A stretch of 64,000 bases of DNA from Camarhynchus parvulus (lineage: Eukaryota; Chordata; Aves; Passeriformes; Thraupidae): assembly GCF_901933205.1 (NCBI RefSeq), contig NC_044572.1, forward strand, positions 92,594,965 through 92,658,964, written 5' to 3'. A program made the position numbers and the translations under genes. Under the pieces are notes generated by a model. That model saw only the letters and a list, made by a program, of their open reading frames with translations, did no database searches and was not told the DNA's origin. Every line of letters begins with the position of its first letter. Within the stretch, counting starts at the first letter, position 1. Shown piece after piece: positions 51,101 to 64,000 of the stretch.

Positions 51101-54100
51101 GGAGGGGCAGGGAGAGAGCCCTGTAGCTGTATCCTCTTGTCCAGCACCAGTTCTGTGAAAGTATCAGCTTGGGTGTGTGATGGTATAGCCCTGGAAGGAG
51201 AGCCAAAAAGCAGCAAAAAGCCTGCTGTGAAAGGATTATGAAAGTAGAGAATGACAGCAATTGTGAACACCCCATGCAAGCTGTTTTGGTGGTGACCCTG
51301 ACAACATATTTTTATTCCTATGCTGGATTAATCTGAATTGTGCTTCAGCCTCATGTATGGCATTTGCAACTGTGTCCACAGGACTGAAAATTAATCTGAT
51401 GGTGGTGGGGAGTGAGAGCAAGAAGGAATACACAGGATTCAAATGAGTGAATGAAAATGTGCAGGACTTGGCATCTGTCAGTTTCCCCTTGGCACTCCCA
51501 TGGCTGTACCCTGGAGCTCTGTGCAACTCCAGGCTCCAGTACCGTGTCAGGCAGGAAATCCAATCCATACTTGAAACTGTGACTTTCTGCTACGCATTTG
51601 TTGGAGGAGGCTGACTGTGCTTTGGCTTAACTCCTTCAAAACACATGGCTTGGCAGCGCTTGTGCAATAGCTCAGTTTTAGGGGTGGGACAGTGGCCCTT
51701 TAAGTGCTGACAAGGAGGAACAGAGCAGAAATTCACCTCTGAGATAATCCATTTTTGATGAGGAAAATAGAAGTGAAAAGGGCCAGTATTTACTGGTGTG
51801 CACACCCTGGTACTTGTACAGAAACATCCTGGTGGCGACAAGACTGCAGTCGCTCACAAGCCTTGCAGGGAGCAGAGAACAGCCATGATAATGCTGCTCT
51901 TTATTTCCAGGGCTGTTCAGAGCAGGGTCCCTCTCTAGAGTCTTCCCTATGCTTCCCTTCCCTGTTGCCAGTGAAAAGCTTGGCCTTCTCTAGTCCTTTT
52001 AATAGTCCCACTTCATTAGAAGGAACCATTTTTATACTGGATGCAAATATTTCCATCAAAACCGAAACTTTAAATTAGTTTGAGTGATTTCTGGTAGCTG
52101 TCATCCTTTGTGATTTTTTTTCCTTTTTTGGTGGTTCTTGCTGTAGCATCTTAAAATTTCTGCTGTGCATCATATTAATCTGCTGCAGGAGGACTGCAGT
52201 AAAAATGAGCATTCTAAAGACTAAACTTAGTAGTTTAAACACCTGCATGGACTGCAAAAAAATACATCTAAATATGTTTATTTCAAGTGACTTCAATAGG
52301 AACAGTCTACGGATAAAAGAAATTCAAAGGAGTTCTCATTTCTGTTCAGAAATATCTGTAATAGAATTTTCTTTTAACCTTTACCGTGGAAAAGTGAAAG
52401 AATGGGCTCTGAAACAAAAGTGATAGGTTTTGGAACACTTAACTAAGCCACTATGTTATGTTACAATGAAGAGACTTAATTTCATTGGACTCAGTGGAGA
52501 CAAAATGAAAATAGTGATGCTTCTAAAATGAATACTTGACATTTGACAATATTTATTTCTTTGAAATAAGCCTGCTTCCCTGAATGTTTATAAGGATGTG
52601 GTGACTCTGTTTACCTTGATGGGACCTCCTGCTTCTTCAGCACAGCAGCTCTGCTGATTTTAACAGAGCCATGCAGTGGTTGTGCCTGAGTTCCTACCAA
52701 GGTTATGGTTATGCCTGAGTTCCTGCCAGGGAAGATGCTGATCTGTGGTGCCTGAGGTCATCAGCTCAGCCAGCAGGTTTGGGGTAGCTGTCTTTCACAT
52801 CAGGCATTGAGCATGCCACTGGGGCAGCTTCAGGCAGGCAATATTTCTATTTTCTGGTCTCCTGATGTCTTGCAGCCCTAAGTCAAACAGGAGTAGCAGA
52901 TAATTTTATTCTGAAATGGATAGGCCAAGTTTTAATTGCAGTTTTGACATTCATTGCCGTGAGCGAATTGAATTTTTTGGAAAGCCTTTTTGGGCAGGAG
53001 TAGGTATAGACCTGATACATTTTTGCCGCTTTTTGCTTCACCTTTTCATCAGGTCTGAAATGTGCAAGTATGCCATTTTTTTAAGGTAAGGTTATGGCAG
53101 GAGAGGCAGTAGTGTTATTCTGTTCTCTTTTGCTTACTTTCAGGCTATCATTTGTTTTGTGTATCATGTGCAGTCTTGTTTATAACCTGGCCATCATTAA
53201 AGTGGCCACAAGACCCTCTGTTTGGTCTTCAAATGTTTTTGCTGTAGTATCTTCATTCCTTCTGCATTTGTCAAAATAGCAAATCTATTACAAAATAGGG
53301 AGTAGATGTGTGGATACCAATTATACAACAAATCTGAGTGCCCTATTATTATTAAATAAAAATTCTGCATTTTTATTCAGCATTAAATAAAAATTCTGAC
53401 ATTTCATTTATTTTGATTTATTTGCCAAAATTTCTTGCAATAATTTTACTGCTCTATTTCAGAATATATAATTCCCATATGAAGATCTGAAGGCAAATTT
53501 GTTTCAAATTCATGCTTGAAATAAAACTCAAAACCAAAAATGTTAAAACCCCTGAAAAATGAGAGCTTCCCTCTTCCACCAAATTTTTCCAGCTTTGCTT
53601 TGAGGGATCAGTGGCTGGCCAACATCATTATGAGCTGCACAGCCTATGAGGGACAATAATAAGTGAAAATTAATAGAGGAACTTCACTAGATTTCAGTAG
53701 AATTGGGAACATGCATTAACACTTCAAAATACTATCCAGATTTTGACCAAGATATTTTGGTGGATCTGGGCTTAAAGCGAAAATGAGAAGGTTGGGCAAG
53801 ATAACTGTTTGTCACTTTTCCTTCTGTGATAAATTCCCCTAGGCTCCAGCAGAGAGATGTGACTTCTGTTTCCATATGCCACCAACAATAAATCTGGTAT
53901 CTATTTTAAAATCAGTGCTCACCTGATTGTAGTAATTTGTATTTAGTGGCCTGTTTTCATTATGTGGGCTGGAGTGATTAGTGAGATTAAATTGAGGAAT
54001 TTTCTGAAAGTGAGAAGCCCAGGAGTCAAGACTTCTAAATGCATTCATGCTTGGGATTTTTCTTTTTCCTTTTCAGTTGCTCTCATTATTTTCATGGTGC

Positions 54101-54517
54101 ACAGGGTTGTTTTTTTTTTCCTACCTTACTAAAGTACCATAATCCAAATGCAGACTCACTCCCAGCATTGCTTCAGTCACTATTCATGCTGCAGGAGCAC
54201 CCAGTCGAGGACTGGACCTCACTGAGCCTATTGATCTATAAACATTAGACCATCACAAGGTTGCTCTGCACCTGTTACTACTGATTCCCATTTCTGAGGG
54301 CAGGCATTTCCCTGCCAGTCAGACTGCTTTTACACCAAGCAATATTTTGCTCTTGACTGTAAGACAAGGACCAAATTGCTTTAGATTTTGCAGAAATTGC
54401 TCTAGACTAACTGTAGTTTCCTGATAAAACCTTTTCCGTTTGGGTGAACTCAGCAGCAGAATCTCAAGAGCACAGTTATTCTCTGCGGATGTGCATTTCA
54501 CCAGCAGCCTCTCTGAG

Positions 54518-54533
54518 TGCTGCTGCTGCTGCT
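54518..54533. repeat. (TGC)5 trinucleotide run
   Basis: A short TGC/CTG run followed by TCTTGGCAGGGTTACAG. The context resembles that of the run at 40889. Confidence 0.85.
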
Positions 54534-56329
54534 CTTGGCAGGGTTACAGCTGCAGTGCCACACCTGTGGCAGCACAGCTCTGCTAGTGACTGCTCCCTGA
54601 AGGCAAGCGTTTAAACCGTTCCTCTCTTCAGCCCAACAATCTTCTTATATTGACTTGTAATTTGTTGTTCGATTTTGAATAATTATGAGGAGGGACAAAT
54701 GTCTTTCTAGTTTCTGAGTTACACATTTCCAGCCATGGGTTATTTTTTTTCATGTATGTGCTGATTAAAAATGTCCCCTGCAGTGAAAATACGATTTTCT
54801 GTATTTTCTTAGTTCTCAAGTAAAAAGACCCTTTTAAGCTCTGTCTAAAGGTACCTATTAGAAGATTTCTGGGACTTAAATGTTCTTGCAAATGAACATC
54901 AAGATTCCATTAAAAAAGAAAATAAGAAAAAGGAAGCAGTGGAGCTGGCCCCTCAAGAAAACAGAAGTGAATGTCTTGAAATCAGCATGTTATTTAAAAT
55001 CACCTACTGCTTTGGCTAGACATTGTGACACCTGACCACTGCTGGCATGTCCAAATCCCTGGCTTTTCTAGTGAACTCCCTGTCTGTTTTCAGAGTATTA
55101 TAATCATGTTCCTTATCAGGAATGAATTGTGGGAGAAGTCAGAATATAAGATAGTTTGACATAGGGAGCTATTTGGAATTTAGAGCATTTTCTCCTCCAT
55201 CTCTATTAGTTTGCTTGTGTTGATATAATTGTGATGCAACACTGTAATATAAAGACATGTATTTTTTAAAGGCAAGATTCATAATTCAAATATCCCGATT
55301 TAAATAAAAATATAACCCTTTAATTTAGCAGATTCATTTTCATTGAGGGAGTATATAAATACTTGGTACTTCTGGTATTTTTTATTTAGTTGTTTTATTT
55401 GCTATTTTAATTAGAGAATGAAAAGGGATGTGGATGATCTCAGAATGTTGGTGAGTTGTAATTTTTTAATCTATAATATTAAATTAAAAATCTATGCAAA
55501 TAGTGACATTTTCATCTGAGTGAAATATCCTAACATTTCTTCTTTGTAGAATTGCTAATGAGGTCATGTCTTTCTGAAAATTGCAGTTAATTTGCATTGT
55601 GTAGGATTTTATCACATTTCAAATCTTCTTAAAATGTTGTGGTTGCAATAGTGCATTTATTTTAAGGATATTATTTATACACAAAAATAAGTAACCATGC
55701 TACTAAACTGTGTCTTCCAAAGGGGAGAAGATAAAATTTCAACTTGGATTAGGGGAGGAATTTGATAAAGCATATTTATGTCCTTTTGTGCTCTATGCAT
55801 TCATCTGTTTAATTCCTAGGCTGGTTTGTGTGTTAATTCAGAGAACAGTAATGTGCACACAGTGGAGATGCAAAGGCAATTTCTTTGTTGCTCTGGAGTG
55901 TGTAAGTTGGAAAGTGTATAATTTTCTGTAGATTTCTGTAGTCCCAGTTGGAGTTCTTGCCTATATGCAGCTTGTGCTAATGTGGCATGAATTAGAGGTG
56001 GTTTGTTTTGTTGTTTGGGTTTTTTTTACATTAACACATCTGTGGATAAGAGGCTGAGCATCTCATTTTTGAGATTACCGGTAAACAACTTAATGGTTTC
56101 AACAAAACAATTCAAGAATCACTGAAGTGCATCACAAGGATGTGACTTGAATGGAATATTATAAAACAAAATTTAAGAGGTAAGAAATAAATCTTGTATG
56201 GGAGATTGTAGAAGAGGACAGAATGGAATAACCTTATTCTTTCCTAATTACATTATCTTTGTGTGAAGTTTCTTAGCCTAGTGTTTGGGTATTGAGTGTA
56301 GGGATTTTCCTTGTGTTTTGGAGTGTAGT

Positions 56330-56540
56330 TTTTTGGGAGGTTTGTTTGGGGATTTGGGGTTTTTTTTGTGGGTTTTTTTGTGGTTTTTTTTTGTTTGTTT
56401 GTTTGTTTGTTTGTTTTTTTTTTTTTTTTTTTTTTTTTTTTGTTTGGTTTGGGTTTTGAATTTTTTCAGCTTTTTTTTTTTTTTTTTTTTGGTGGTTTTT
56501 TTTTTTTTTTTTTTGCTTGGTTGGTTTTTTGGTTTTTTTC
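56330..56540. repeat. Long T-rich/(TTTG)n low-complexity tract
   Basis: About 210 bases of T with scattered G, including (GTTT)n at about 56390-56415 and several T runs of 20 or more. The apparent Phe-rich frames over it are artefacts of composition. Assembly errors in length are likely here. Confidence 0.9.
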
Positions 56541-59500
56541 TCCCATGTTAGTATCTAGTTGTGATGAGAATGTCGGATCAAATGCACTTTTAGGTTTCTG
56601 CCTAAGGCTTTGGGGAGAGACAGATGGATCCGGGGTTAGAAACACATCTGTATCTGTTTTGTCATTTTTAAAACTGCTTCACCATTCAGCAGACAGGGTC
56701 CCAAGGCTGGAACTCTTAACTGAAGTGTAGCTTGTATCCTAACACCTTTTAAATTAGCCTGTTGATCGCTGAGTTCGTCCGAAAAGGCAGAAGAGAAATT
56801 CCAGGTCTGTGAAAATACTTAACTTAAAACGTCCTGCCAGCAGTTCTACCTCGGCCTTTATATGTGATAGCCAACATATCTCAGATGACCTCAACTCTCA
56901 GGGGAACATAAGAATAGAGGCATTCTCTGCATGCATGAGTGGCTGGAATAACACTGTGCTTAGTGATCAAATGAACAATCCCTTTGAGCTTTCGAGATAG
57001 TACCCCCTCTCACAGGGCATCGGAAAGCATTTCTTTAACAATTATGCAACAACAAAGCACAATAGGGTCACTGGTTGCTATGATTTCTTTCCAAGGAGGA
57101 AAGTCAGAGTTTATGTTACCTTGTTGTTACTATCTCAAACTGAACTGGTTTGGCAGTTGAGAAATGCAGCCTGATCTGTTGCCAGATCCCTGGTTTTAGT
57201 GGAATAGGGTGCTGCAAAAATAAATGTTTGAGATTTTTTGTGTTTAACCTGCCTGGTTGGTTGGTTTTTTTTTTAATACCTCCCCCCTACCCTTCCCCAG
57301 TCACTTGTCTGGTATTCCTGGTTTTTCTTAAATCAGTTTACAGATCCTCCTGTTGCAAACAGAACCTGTACCATGGACTGTGCTTTTCTTATGCCCTAGG
57401 TAATTTCTCTGGCCCAGTGGTCAATCCTTTTTACTGTGACTGATTCCTTCTGTGTGACTACACTGTTTTACTGCTGTTCTCTGCTTTTGCTTACCTCCAG
57501 GCTTTTTCCCCTGTGTTTTTCTCACCATATTTTCTTCTCACCTGCTGATCCATTGGCTTCTGCCAGACCTTCTTTAGCTGCCTTTGCATTCTTCTATCTG
57601 GCTGGCTCCTTCCTTTTCTTCCTTATCCTCTTTTCCTCTTCATGGTCGTCCTTTACTGCCAGGGCTCACTACTTCTGCTGCTTTCTAGCATCTTCTCTAG
57701 CAACAAACACACGAAGTTCTCCTGGTGAGCTTCTTGATGATTAACCTGGTTGTACCCACAAACATTCTAAACAATATTAGCCCATCTATCTCTTTTCTCT
57801 CATCCCTGATCATCAGGAAAGGAAAAAGGTCCATATGCTGAAAGTCAATTTGAAGTAATTTAGATGTTTCCTATTTTGATTTTTAAATGTTGAATGTGGG
57901 ACACTGCAAGCCACATACCAGTGAATGTTCCAGCCTTGCACAAATGAATACTGATGAGGTGACCTGGGATAATAGCATTGCTTGGGGCTGCTGGGGCCAT
58001 GCTGCTGTAATGACAAATTCTAGTCAAGACTGAGACATATTCCACAACAGGATGTCTTGTCTTTTCTTTGAATTTGAAAAGCTAGTACAAAACTGAGCCT
58101 TTCTTACGTTGTGCATGTGTGTGTGCAAAGAAGTATTTGTATGACAGACAAGTGTTGCGCAGTCAGCAGCTGAATTAATACAAATACAAATATATTCTGT
58201 GTTCTCTGGGCTTGTCATATCACCTAACCTTTTCCTTCTAGATGAAGAAGAATGAAAGTTGTAGATCATAAATTGCATTAACTTAAAATTAAGATCTGGA
58301 GCTTACATGTTTTGCTGGTGCAGTGCCCATGCCTTAATAAAATCTCAGGGGAAAAAACATATGCTCTTCAGCAAAATTGCTAATTCTCACCTACAGAAAT
58401 AAGCCTCAATGTAATATTTATATTCTCATTATAGAGTTCTACTGATTTGTTGTTGGGTTTCTTTTTCCCCTTTTCTCCTGCTAATTAGTTTAATGCTGCC
58501 AGCATAAGAAACATATTTTTACTTTTGTATTTGTACTATTTATCTATAACTTCAGGTTTGTCTATACATTTTAGGAAAGGGAATGAATTTAAGCCTTAGC
58601 CCTAGATTCAGATATGACCAATTACCGTGTCTAGAGTCTCACTAGCTCTTCTTTCTGCTTTCAGCCTATCCCAGGGGAATAGGCTGTGGTGGTTGGCTGT
58701 GAGCTGCTTATAATCAGGAAGCACACACAGTTTGTTGGATTTTGCATTGTTGGGGGGTCAGAGGCTGGAAATGGGAATGTATAAATTTGACACACAATTT
58801 GATATTCCTGCTGAGTAGAAGACACATGCATATCTCCCTTCACACTCTTATTTTCTCCTGGTGGAGCAGAAAACATATGCTAATGAGTCCAAAAGCAAGT
58901 GGTTATTTAGATGGCAACAAATTGCTGATAACTGTGATCCCAAGCAAGAATGGGAAGGTTGGGAAGCTGTGCTGGTTTTATTTTATCTTGCAGAGGGTAT
59001 TTAGCACGGCCGGGTTTCTCAGGGTCCCACTGAGATTTTGTTTATTGGAGAGAAGTATTTTGCATGTCTAAATCTACTGCTGAACTATTTTCCTTTCTGC
59101 GAATTATTTTAAGTACTGTGGATTAGTATCTTGCTTCAGATTTAAAAACCAACCTACCAAAACCAAAAAGCCAGGTGAATGTGCATGATATATTGGCAGC
59201 ATGTTACACTCTCTGTTAAGAGGGTGAAACTGGTAGAAAACAAAAAGCGACATAAAATTCTTGAGCAGGCAATTTGCATGGTGTGGGTAGATTTTCTGAA
59301 ATACCTGAAGGGAATTTTAAATACTCTGGAAAAATTATCAAAAAAGATCACAACCTGAGTGTGTGGTAAGTAATGAAGAACGTTAAGCACAGTGGTGAGT
59401 TCTGCAGAATATCCCGAAGTATTTTCCCATTTACAGCTCAGTCTCAAAAGAAAAACTGGAAATGGGAGAGAAGGAGTAGAAAAATCTGGTCAGCGCAAAT

Positions 59501-62500
59501 GTTAGTAATGAACACTGTCAATACCATGCTCTGAGAACTCTGAGATGTAAAACAACTTCTGGCATTTGGAAATTTGGACATGGTTTGGGGGTTTATTTGG
59601 AAGAGTTGAAGGTCAAAATACTTGATGCCAGACTGCATATGAGCTTTAACCTGGCAGGTAAAATATTGACACCACTAAACCTTTCCAGTTTGTCTGGCAG
59701 TCATGCCCCTAGCTGTATGTGTTTTGTAAGAACACAGTGGGGGCAGCCAAGCAAGATCAATAAATTGACACATATTCTTAAAGAGCAGCCGTCTGTAACA
59801 TCCAGTTCCACTTGGCTAAGCACTAATTTGATTTTTGCTTCTACTTCTTAATTCTTTTTGAGCTCATCCTTATCTGTTTGGATTGGTTTGTCAAATTTGA
59901 AGTAAATAGTCCAAAAGCAGAATTTGAGCCACTGCTTTATTTCCACCTCCTCTCTCCACCCCACTTCAAACGAAGCCCAATTCCAAGGTAGAGTGGCTGC
60001 ACATTTGGCTTGTTTGCTTTTGATTTCCAATAGAGTGTACTGCCAAAGCAACCTGGTCATACCAGTGACAAGCCTGAATTTGTCTTCCTAGTAACTTGTC
60101 CATGTTTGCCCAAAAAAGCAATTTGATGCAAAAGCTTTCTTCAAAAAGGGAGGCATTTTGGGGCAGTAACTACACAATGAAAACACTTAATTTCACTTCT
60201 GGAGATCCTTCATTTTTAAATTGCTCTGGGTGAGCACATTTCATTGTATGCTGAAAGAAGAGGAATTGACACTTGATTTGTGACATCTTCATGGGACAGC
60301 AAGACAAGGGAAGCAAGAGAAATGTGCATTATGGTGAGTACACTTCTGCTGGTAGGGGATTAGGATGTTTCCTTCTTCCTCACCTGGATCTTGATCTGAA
60401 GGTCATGGCATGTGTGTCACACTGGCCATGGTCATGGGTTGAAAGCTTTTATTATTTGGCTTGTTGGTTTGTTTTGTACATATACAGTACTAGAGTGTTC
60501 ACATCCTAAGTGGGATTGAAAATTTGGCTGATCAAGCACATAACTGATCCTGGAATCTAAAGATTTTTATTTCTTTACTTCGGCATTCTTTCTCAGTGAG
60601 TGATTTATTTTTACATGTGCATCTTTTAAAATAAACAATTGTTTCTCCCTTCTTTTAAAGTTGAGGCATAACAAGATTCAAGGAAGCCCTCTAAATTGCA
60701 GGACCCCAGCAACATTTTCCATCTCTCCAAGAGCTAGGTCCTGGTTTTTCCTGTATTCACATGCTTACAGTCCCTTTACTTTCCCCTTCCACACCTTTGT
60801 ATCTATGTTCCCATGTAAAAAAAAAACCAAAACCCAAACGTTCATGAGCAGGCTGGGTGACTGAGGATGTCAGAATTCACATCCTGACACATAACATGGG
60901 CACAGCTATATCACAAGAATATGTCTGGTATGAACACACAAAAAAGAACAGACTTTTTGTCAGGCCATTTGGAGTATGGCTAAGGCTGCTGCTTAGTTCT
61001 TCAGAGATTTTGTTTTACATAAATTTTGAATTTGTGTAAAATAGATGCAGGAATGCTTTGGCAAAACAATGGATGTTTCCCAGGGATTGATCAGCTTAGT
61101 TCTGAATCATGATAATGTGTAATTCCTGCAAGGGGGATGAAGCACATAGTCCCCGATACGTATGCTTAGTCAGAGGTAAAAGACTTCCTCTCAGCCATTT
61201 TTTAAAGACTTTTTAGCTATTGTGTAGGGCAAAGAGTGTTTCAGTAGAGGAGAAAAAGACATTGCTTCTCTGATATCACTGGCATCTCTCCAGTCAGCAT
61301 TCAAGTGCCATGGTATTCATCGAATGTTGTGTTTTTCAGAAGCACAGCCTTGTTTGATCTGTTTTGCATTGCAGAACAAGAAAAGACAGTCTCTGAATAA
61401 ATTTCTATTCATAGAATCACTGACCCTTTTAAATGTATTTCATTTTCATATCCATTCCTTTTCTGGCTACCATTTAAAGCATATTTGATCTAGTTAGCAA
61501 GCCCTTCTGCAGGCTTAATGCTGCTGTTACCTCCAAGTTATTAATGCTCCTGTTTGTGTAGATGTTGCTGGAGAAACTGTATCTGGTCACATGGGAAACG
61601 TCACTGTCAGCAAGTAGCCTGGTGCACACCCCAGGGATGAGGTGCCTCTGCGTTGCAGTACACCCACCCTTGCCTTTTGCTGACATTTATTCATTTGTTA
61701 AGGGTTTATATTTATTAAGGGAATCGCCTTTGGTCTGTCACCAGGTAAACCAGCTTCTGCTAATTACATCAGCTAAATTATGCTAAAGTTCCTGTGAACT
61801 GGGCTGGGTGCCCTGCCACTCACATAAGTGCAAGTGTCTCCTACTGACTTGAATACCAGTGAAAATAATCTTTAAAAAGTAGCAAATCTATACTGCAGTG
61901 CAAGCAGAAGAATAATGGCTGCAGATGATGCAGTTTTGTCTGCTGGTTAGTTGTGATGATGATGGTTGCAATTTAGCTAGCCCCATGCAGCTTCTGAGGA
62001 CCATACAAAGTGTGCAGTAATTAAGTAATGAACTGCTCTGTAAGTTGACTGTTACTGTATTCAGAAAGCCTGACACCTTTTACTCTGTGTGACAGACCTG
62101 GCAATGAGAGAAAGATGTAAGCAGCAGCACGACTTCAACTTGCAATCTTCTAGTCAAACTGTATCAAATGATAAATGAGACTTGTATGAAAAAGAATAGA
62201 TGCTCAGATAATGTCATGGTATAGCTCCTTATCAAGTTATCCTCTATATTTTTTCTCTTTTTTTAATATGGATTGCAACATGCTGCTTGTGCCATCAGTA
62301 GAAGTTTAGGATAATTTGGCAATTGCTGATTTCACCGAAGTTGTATCAGCCACCTGCAAAGAATATGGGCCTTAATTTTATTCCTTTCAGGTACATGAGA
62401 AATATTTCCCTTGCCAGAATAGAAAACTGGAAAATCCAAAATGGGGTGAGTGATAGACCTGTCTTATTTATTGTCACAGAAAGAATTGTCAGGAGATCTG

Positions 62501-62840
62501 GGTGGGAAAAAGGGGATTTGTTTCAGTAAATGCCTCTTTATGATACTTTCTGAAAGGCAAGCAGTCAGAGCTGGAGACTTCTGCAAGTTTTTGTCCTGAT
62601 TACCAACTACTTATTTTCTTACTTCTATGAAATTTATCTTGGTCTGTTAATCTGTATGCATTTGATTTTTTTTTTTCCACTTGTTTCTCAGGCAGTACTG
62701 TCCACAGTGGGCTTTTTTTGCTGCTAAGAGGGAAATACCTTTGAGGTATACCTCAGAGGGATACTTTTGAGGCTGAATCCCCCTTGCAATAAGCAAAGAT
62801 AATAAATGAGAGCTCAAAATTACGTGAGTTTGCTTTTCAC
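56541..62840. other. Intronic stretch, nothing recognised
   Basis: AT-rich with ordinary composition. No exon, RNA gene or certain transposon was seen. A 14-bp perfect palindrome TGAGGTATACCTCA lies at 62742-62755. Short CR1-tail-like words such as TTCATAGAATCAC (about 61410) are too short to call. Confidence 0.55.
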
Positions 62841-62849
62841 AGCTTGATG

Positions 62850-63200
62850 CTCTCGTGCTGGGAGCAGCAGGAGTGGCCTGGCCAGCGTGGGGCTGAGCTG
62901 GGAGCAGGGTGGCAGTGAGGCAGGCAGGCTCAGGCACCTCAGGGCAGCAGGAGCAGCCAGGGCTGGCAGGGCCCTGGCAGGTGCCACCATGGGCAGACAC
63001 AAGGCTGGGCACGGGCAGCAGGTCTGACCTGGCCATGAGCCACAGCCGAAGCTCCAGCCCAGCCACCCGTGAGGATCCTCAGAGCCCTTTGTCTCATCCG
63101 AGCTGGGTCCTGGCAGGCTGGACCTGGGTTGGAGCTGACACTGAACAGGGAATTCCCAGATGAGTGAGTGGGAAGAGGCTGCAGAGCCTTCTGGTGCACT
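62850..63200. other. GC-rich, minisatellite-like patch of unknown nature
   Basis: GC content rises sharply. Variants of GGGAGCAGCAGG, GGGCAGCAGGAGCAGCC, CTGGCAGG and GGGCTGAGCTGGG recur irregularly. CpGs are present but mostly singly. Frames up to 139 codons on the minus strand are open here through composition and give Ala/Pro/Cys-rich sequences with no motif. A similar GC rise appears at 63900-64000. It could be a degenerate GC-rich repeat. Confidence 0.4.
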
Positions 63201-64000
63201 TGGGACCTGGAAGTGTATCCTCGAGCCATGTGTTCTTCCAGCTATTCTTCACTGTTACTATAGATGGAATTCAATTCTTTTTTCCTTTGCATTTTTTTTT
63301 ATCCTTGATTCCAGTACTTCAGTCTTTCAGTGGGGAGAAAAAAAATCATAGCAGGCCATGAACACAAATCTGGAAGTATATGGCAATTTTCCTGCTACTT
63401 CCAGAACATTTGACTTCTACAGTCTGTGGCACCCCTTTGTCTGACTGTCCTGGTTATCCTGTTTTCTCAAGATAAGCAAAGCCCTTGATTCTCTACAATG
63501 AACTGCATCCTAAATTGAGAACTGAACCAAGGTGCAAGGGCTTTATAAACAGATTGCATTATTTACTTATTCCAAAGAGATGCTAGGTAACTTTCTGGGA
63601 AACCACAGACTGTGAATATGAAAGACTTCTCATTTTGCCAGTCATAATCTATGGCTGCAGAAGTGCTCTTACAGCACTTATCTGGGAAATAAACTACTTT
63701 TTTGTTTTCAGAGATGATATTAACACAGCTATTTTTCTGTCTGTGGAGCACTTTCTAGCTTCTGTGACTTGTCTGCACAACTTCCTAGGTGGCAGAAAAA
63801 TGAAAACTTCCTGCTGAGAAAACCAAGGCGGAGTTGTTTTGTTTATTTCTGAAATGGCTTAGTGGATGGTCATCCTGCAAACACAGGCCCAGAACCACAA
63901 ATTGTTGAGCCTTTTGCCAGCAGGCACAGGGCTGCTGCACCCAGGAAAGTGCCAGGTGGAGGCTGCCAGTCCCAGGTCAGTGCAGCACCAAGCCAGGCAT

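Larger units (their letters stand above)
47691..56329. other. Intronic stretch, no gene recognised
   Basis: Apart from the short G/T tract at 48112-48173, I see only minor repeats: a direct duplication of TTTACATTTTAATA near 48850-48882, an AT-rich TAATTAAT palindrome at about 49336-49366, a duplicated CATTAAATAAAAATTCTG-like word near 53351-53399, and (TGC)5 at 54518-54533. Open frames up to 149 codons (minus strand, 49445-49894) carry no recognisable motif. Confidence 0.55.
43104..64000 (+). other. MBP: Golli-MBP intron after the second coding exon (continues beyond the window)
   Basis: It starts with the donor gtgagt in phase 1. I looked for the next golli exon (expected start GEADAN-like) and for classic MBP exons and found neither. 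It contains three CR1 copies near its start, a CpG-rich patch, G/T-rich tracts and a GC-rich end region, listed separately. Confidence 0.75.

Noticed and set aside
56285..56730. Phe-rich membrane-like protein
   Set aside because: Translation of a T-rich low-complexity tract.
61405..61425. CR1 tail word (TTCATAGAATCAC)
   Set aside because: No CR1 body on either side; a match of this length is expected by chance.
62647..63229. Ala/Pro-rich frames on both strands
   Set aside because: They follow the irregular GC-rich repeat words and have no known motif.

Overview
The window is vertebrate nuclear DNA and almost certainly avian. It is AT-rich, has very sparse coding sequence, huge introns with GT-AG splice sites, and many CR1 LINE fragments. 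A degraded SINE at about 36.9 kb has a tRNA-Ile-like head joined to a CR1-type tail. As far as I recall this is the architecture of the songbird TguSINE1 family, so a passerine is the likely source. I see no bacterial genes, operons, CRISPR arrays or functional RNA genes.

One gene is recognisable, on the + strand: the 5' (golli) part of the myelin basic protein gene, MBP. A first coding exon (12606-12656, after a spliced 5' UTR piece starting at 12583) encodes MGNHVGKREHSTEKSTK. A second (43013-43103) encodes a 30-residue segment ending in SEDNEVF plus one base of the next codon. Both have canonical splice sites, join in frame, and resemble the start of mammalian golli-MBP, which from memory begins MGNHAGKR and has SEDNEVFG at the matching place. 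No further golli exon and none of the classic MBP exons was found up to 64000; they should lie downstream.

Layout: 1-12582 is intron upstream of the first coding exon (or 5' flank for a shorter transcript). 12657-43012 is a 30.4-kb intron holding CR1 pieces (25.2, 27.4-28.0, 28.9, 32.0 kb), an LTR-like scrap (30.66 kb) and the SINE (36.9 kb). 43104-64000 is the next intron, with an old CR1 directly after the exon, two more CR1 3' ends (43.8 and 47.2 kb), a CpG-rich island-like patch (45.5-45.95 kb), several G/T-rich low-complexity tracts, and a GC-rich patch (62.85-63.2 kb).

The most unusual sequence structures are short perfect inverted repeats: 19-bp arms at 8564-8609 and 16440-16483 (the latter followed at once by a 10-bp hairpin sharing its core word), 14-bp arms at 16948-16987, and 11-bp arms at 11085-11112 and 22369-22392. 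I see no convincing new gene system. Long open frames elsewhere look like chance frames or transposon remnants.
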